Made by a program: the position numbers and the translations under genes. A DNA stretch of 22,728 bases. Origin: JALZHR01 sp036389695 (GTDB taxonomy: Bacteria > Acidobacteriota > Blastocatellia > Pyrinomonadales > Pyrinomonadaceae). This document shows, one piece after another, positions 22,113 through 22,728 of the stretch (the stretch's first letter is position 1; each line of letters begins with the position of its first letter). Location of the stretch: positions 1 to 22,728 of the forward strand of contig DASVWG010000219.1 in NCBI GenBank assembly GCA_036389695.1. The letters are read 5' to 3'. The notes beneath the pieces were generated by a model. The model did no database searches, was not told the origin of the DNA, and saw nothing but the letters and a program-made list of their open reading frames with translations.

Positions 22113-22728
22113 ATGCCGGAAGAAGAAGTAAACCAAAACGAAATCGAAGAAACGCCTGAGCTGCCGGAAACGACGGGAGAAGAAAACGGTTCTGAAGAAG
22201 CGCCCGCGCGCCGCAGGTTTTTCTCGCGCCGGAATTTTTTTATCTCGATGGCGCTCGTCGCGGGCGCGACGCTTATTCTCGTGCTGGCGGGATTTTTCGT
22301 TTATCGTTACGGCTATTTCGACAACTACGTCAAAAATCAGTTCATCACCAAGATGGACCAAATCGGCATCACTTTCAGCGCCGACACTTTTCGCACGACC
22401 GTCGCGCCGATGTCGCTGGAACTGGGAAACGCGACTTTTGTCGATAAAGTGACGGGCGAGAAGCTTTTTCATATCGATAACGCGAGATTGGGTTTGACCG
22501 TCACAGACCTTTACGCGTGGCAACTCAGCCGCGATTTTCGCGTCGATTCGACGGAGGTCGACGGCGCGGAAGTCTGGATAAGATTTGACGAAAACGGGAA
22601 TTCCAATTTCTCGAATCTGCATTTTGTCGATGAAGGACGCGGCTACGTCAATTTCAATTACACTTCCGTCAGCGTTTCTCTGAAAAACGGTTTAATACAT
22701 TTCGGCGACGTTTCGCGCAAAATTTCCG
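22113..22728 (+). CDS. TamB/AsmA-like envelope protein, 5' part only
   Basis: The frame is open to the window end (205 codons seen). The N terminus is strongly acidic (MPEEEVNQNEIEE, about 1-30), followed by a basic patch (ARRRFFSRRN) and one membrane segment (about 43-65). A long extracytoplasmic chain then begins with KNQFITKMDQIGITFSADTF, rich in short beta-strands (SLELGNATFVDK, EVWIRFDENGNSNFSNL). That topology and strand pattern match AsmA/TamB-type bridge proteins that handle outer-membrane protein assembly or phospholipid transport. The C-terminal DUF490 domain that would confirm TamB is outside the window. The Shine-Dalgarno match is weak (GAAG). Confidence 0.7.
   Translation, partial: MPEEEVNQNEIEETPELPETTGEENGSEEAPARRRFFSRRNFFISMALVAGATLILVLAGFFVYRYGYFDNYVKNQFITKMDQIGITFSADTFRTTVAPMSLELGNATFVDKVTGEKLFHIDNARLGLTVTDLYAWQLSRDFRVDSTEVDGAEVWIRFDENGNSNFSNLHFVDEGRGYVNFNYTSVSVSLKNGLIHFGDVSRKIS

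Noticed and set aside
21990..22622. 210-residue minus-strand open frame at the right end
   Set aside because: It runs through the REPIN copy and opposite the TamB-like gene, whose signal-anchor topology is coherent; the antisense product is low-complexity and basic.

Overview
The window looks like chromosome of a diderm, LPS-making bacterium of moderate GC. The order bamA–skp–fabZ–lpxA–lpxI, a ClpC-type Clp ATPase, GlpX as fructose-bisphosphatase, many secreted peptidases and a very repeat-rich intergenic space fit Acidobacteriota, probably class Blastocatellia. The taxonomic call is an inference from gene content and general knowledge; no rRNA gene is present to settle it.

Layout. 1–444 holds no gene, only nested inverted repeats. 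fdxA (7Fe ferredoxin, minus) and glpX (plus) diverge from a compact shared promoter dyad near 783–820. A DUF2085 membrane protein follows glpX and ends inside its own terminator. 2877–4634 carries a small putative inhibitor-like protein and a membrane-anchored subtilisin-like protease. 4942–5490 encodes a secreted Arg/Asn/Asp-rich protein behind a consensus-perfect sigma-54 promoter. rsmI (16S rRNA methyltransferase) and a small outer-membrane beta-barrel protein follow on the plus strand. From 7689 to 15591 everything is on the minus strand: an M28 peptidase, then the envelope cluster, transcribed bamA→skp→fabZ→lpxA→lpxI, which makes outer-membrane proteins, their periplasmic chaperone and lipid A precursors. 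lpxD, normally between skp and fabZ, is absent. Two small hypothetical genes, clpC (minus), a LolC/E-type permease (minus), a RibBA-type protein whose GTP cyclohydrolase II half is degenerate, and the 5' end of a TamB/AsmA-like envelope protein complete the window.

The most unusual signal is in the repeats. Nearly every intergenic gap contains arrays of 7-bp units, each gap with a different unit sequence (GAAGGAC, AAGGCAA, ACAATTN, TGATAAC, ACGATGA and others). They are usually arranged as two complementary arrays forming a long hairpin that starts within a few bases of a stop codon. Two arrays of the same heptad family have also entered coding sequence in frame, in rsmI and in the LolC/E-like gene, where they encode the same hydrophilic peptide period. 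Separately, two copies of a REPIN-like element (paired GTAG-headed REP hairpins in inverted orientation) lie after rsmI and after ribBA.

Functional calls rest on visible motifs. Promoter, terminator and repeat calls are read by eye and were not scored computationally.
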